Part shown: positions 63,861 to 64,000 of the stretch, piece by piece | How the letters are laid out: every line of letters starts with the position of its first letter | How positions within the stretch are numbered: the first letter of the stretch is position 1 | Origin: Siphonodentalium dalli | Taxonomy: Eukaryota; Mollusca; Scaphopoda; Gadilida; Siphonodentaliidae | Direction: 5' to 3' | Assembly (NCBI GenBank): GCA_032622095.1 | Contig: CP136062.1 | Location: 57,612,420 to 57,676,419 of the forward strand | Length of the DNA stretch: 64,000 nucleotides | Program-made: the position numbers and the translations under genes | Notes under the pieces: model-generated | What the model was told of the DNA's origin: nothing | The model's input: only the letters and a program-made list of their open reading frames with translations | Database searches by the model: none

Positions 63861-64000
63861 CCCTTTCATGATGGTAGCTGCATTCAAGATCCTGTGCCAA
63901 TGCATTCTCTTATACATGCGAATCTCCCATAGGGAGCCTTGCATATCTAAGAGAATGCACTGTCCTGCAATGTCACGGTAAATATGGTTAGGCCAATGTA
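63861..64000. mobile_element. TTAA miniature element, family B, cut by window edge
   Basis: Left end TTAA-CCCTTTCATGATGGTAGC followed by the CTCCCATAGGGAGCC palindrome; the rest lies past the window. Confidence 0.7.

Overview
The window looks like AT-rich nuclear DNA of an invertebrate animal, most likely a lophotrochozoan and probably a mollusc. Coding sequence is broken into GT-AG exons, the non-coding part is crowded with small DNA transposons, and there are degenerate 'aactccg / ggacggacgg' and 'ccaagatggc' repeats of the kind I associate with molluscan genomes. The taxon is an inference; there is no rRNA, mitochondrial or other marker gene.

Only one convincing protein-coding gene is present. 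It lies on the minus strand from 61365 down to a stop codon at 21045. I assembled 15 exons. Every intron is GT-AG, all 14 junction phases agree, and the joined reading frame gives 2468 residues. The first exon seen opens at a splice acceptor, so the 5' part of the gene (signal peptide and more modules) lies beyond position 64000. The product is a large type I membrane protein: about eleven fibronectin-III-like modules ending in a T/S-PP linker, a Cys-rich knot, a stretch I cannot classify, a candidate furin site (RQKR), cadherin-like beta domains, an EGF-like pair, one transmembrane helix and a cytoplasmic tail of about 200 residues. I do not recognise a named orthologue.

Layout: 1-21000 holds no gene I can support. 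It is downstream of the receptor gene and made of repeats, including a 2.34-kb tandem duplication (3040-7735), many TTAA-flanked miniature elements and one GC-rich ORF island (9570-10380). From 21045 to 61365 the gene's introns carry 20 of the 21 copies of a TA-flanked palindromic miniature element, nested hAT elements, and a decayed hAT-type transposase of the DUF4371/KIAA1586-like kind (34440-37510). From 61507 to 63115 there are two head-to-tail Helitron-like elements with internal 122-bp minisatellites, followed by further hAT and TTAA elements.

The main point of interest is how repeats meet the gene's splice and 3'-end signals. One miniature element starts inside the donor site of exon 14. 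Others sit about 25 bp from the exon 4 acceptor and the exon 6 donor. Two acceptors have been tandemly copied in about 41-bp units, exon 12 has a dead tandem copy, and a 27-bp minisatellite downstream of the stop supplies an AATAAA in each unit. No CRISPR, tRNA or rRNA genes were seen.
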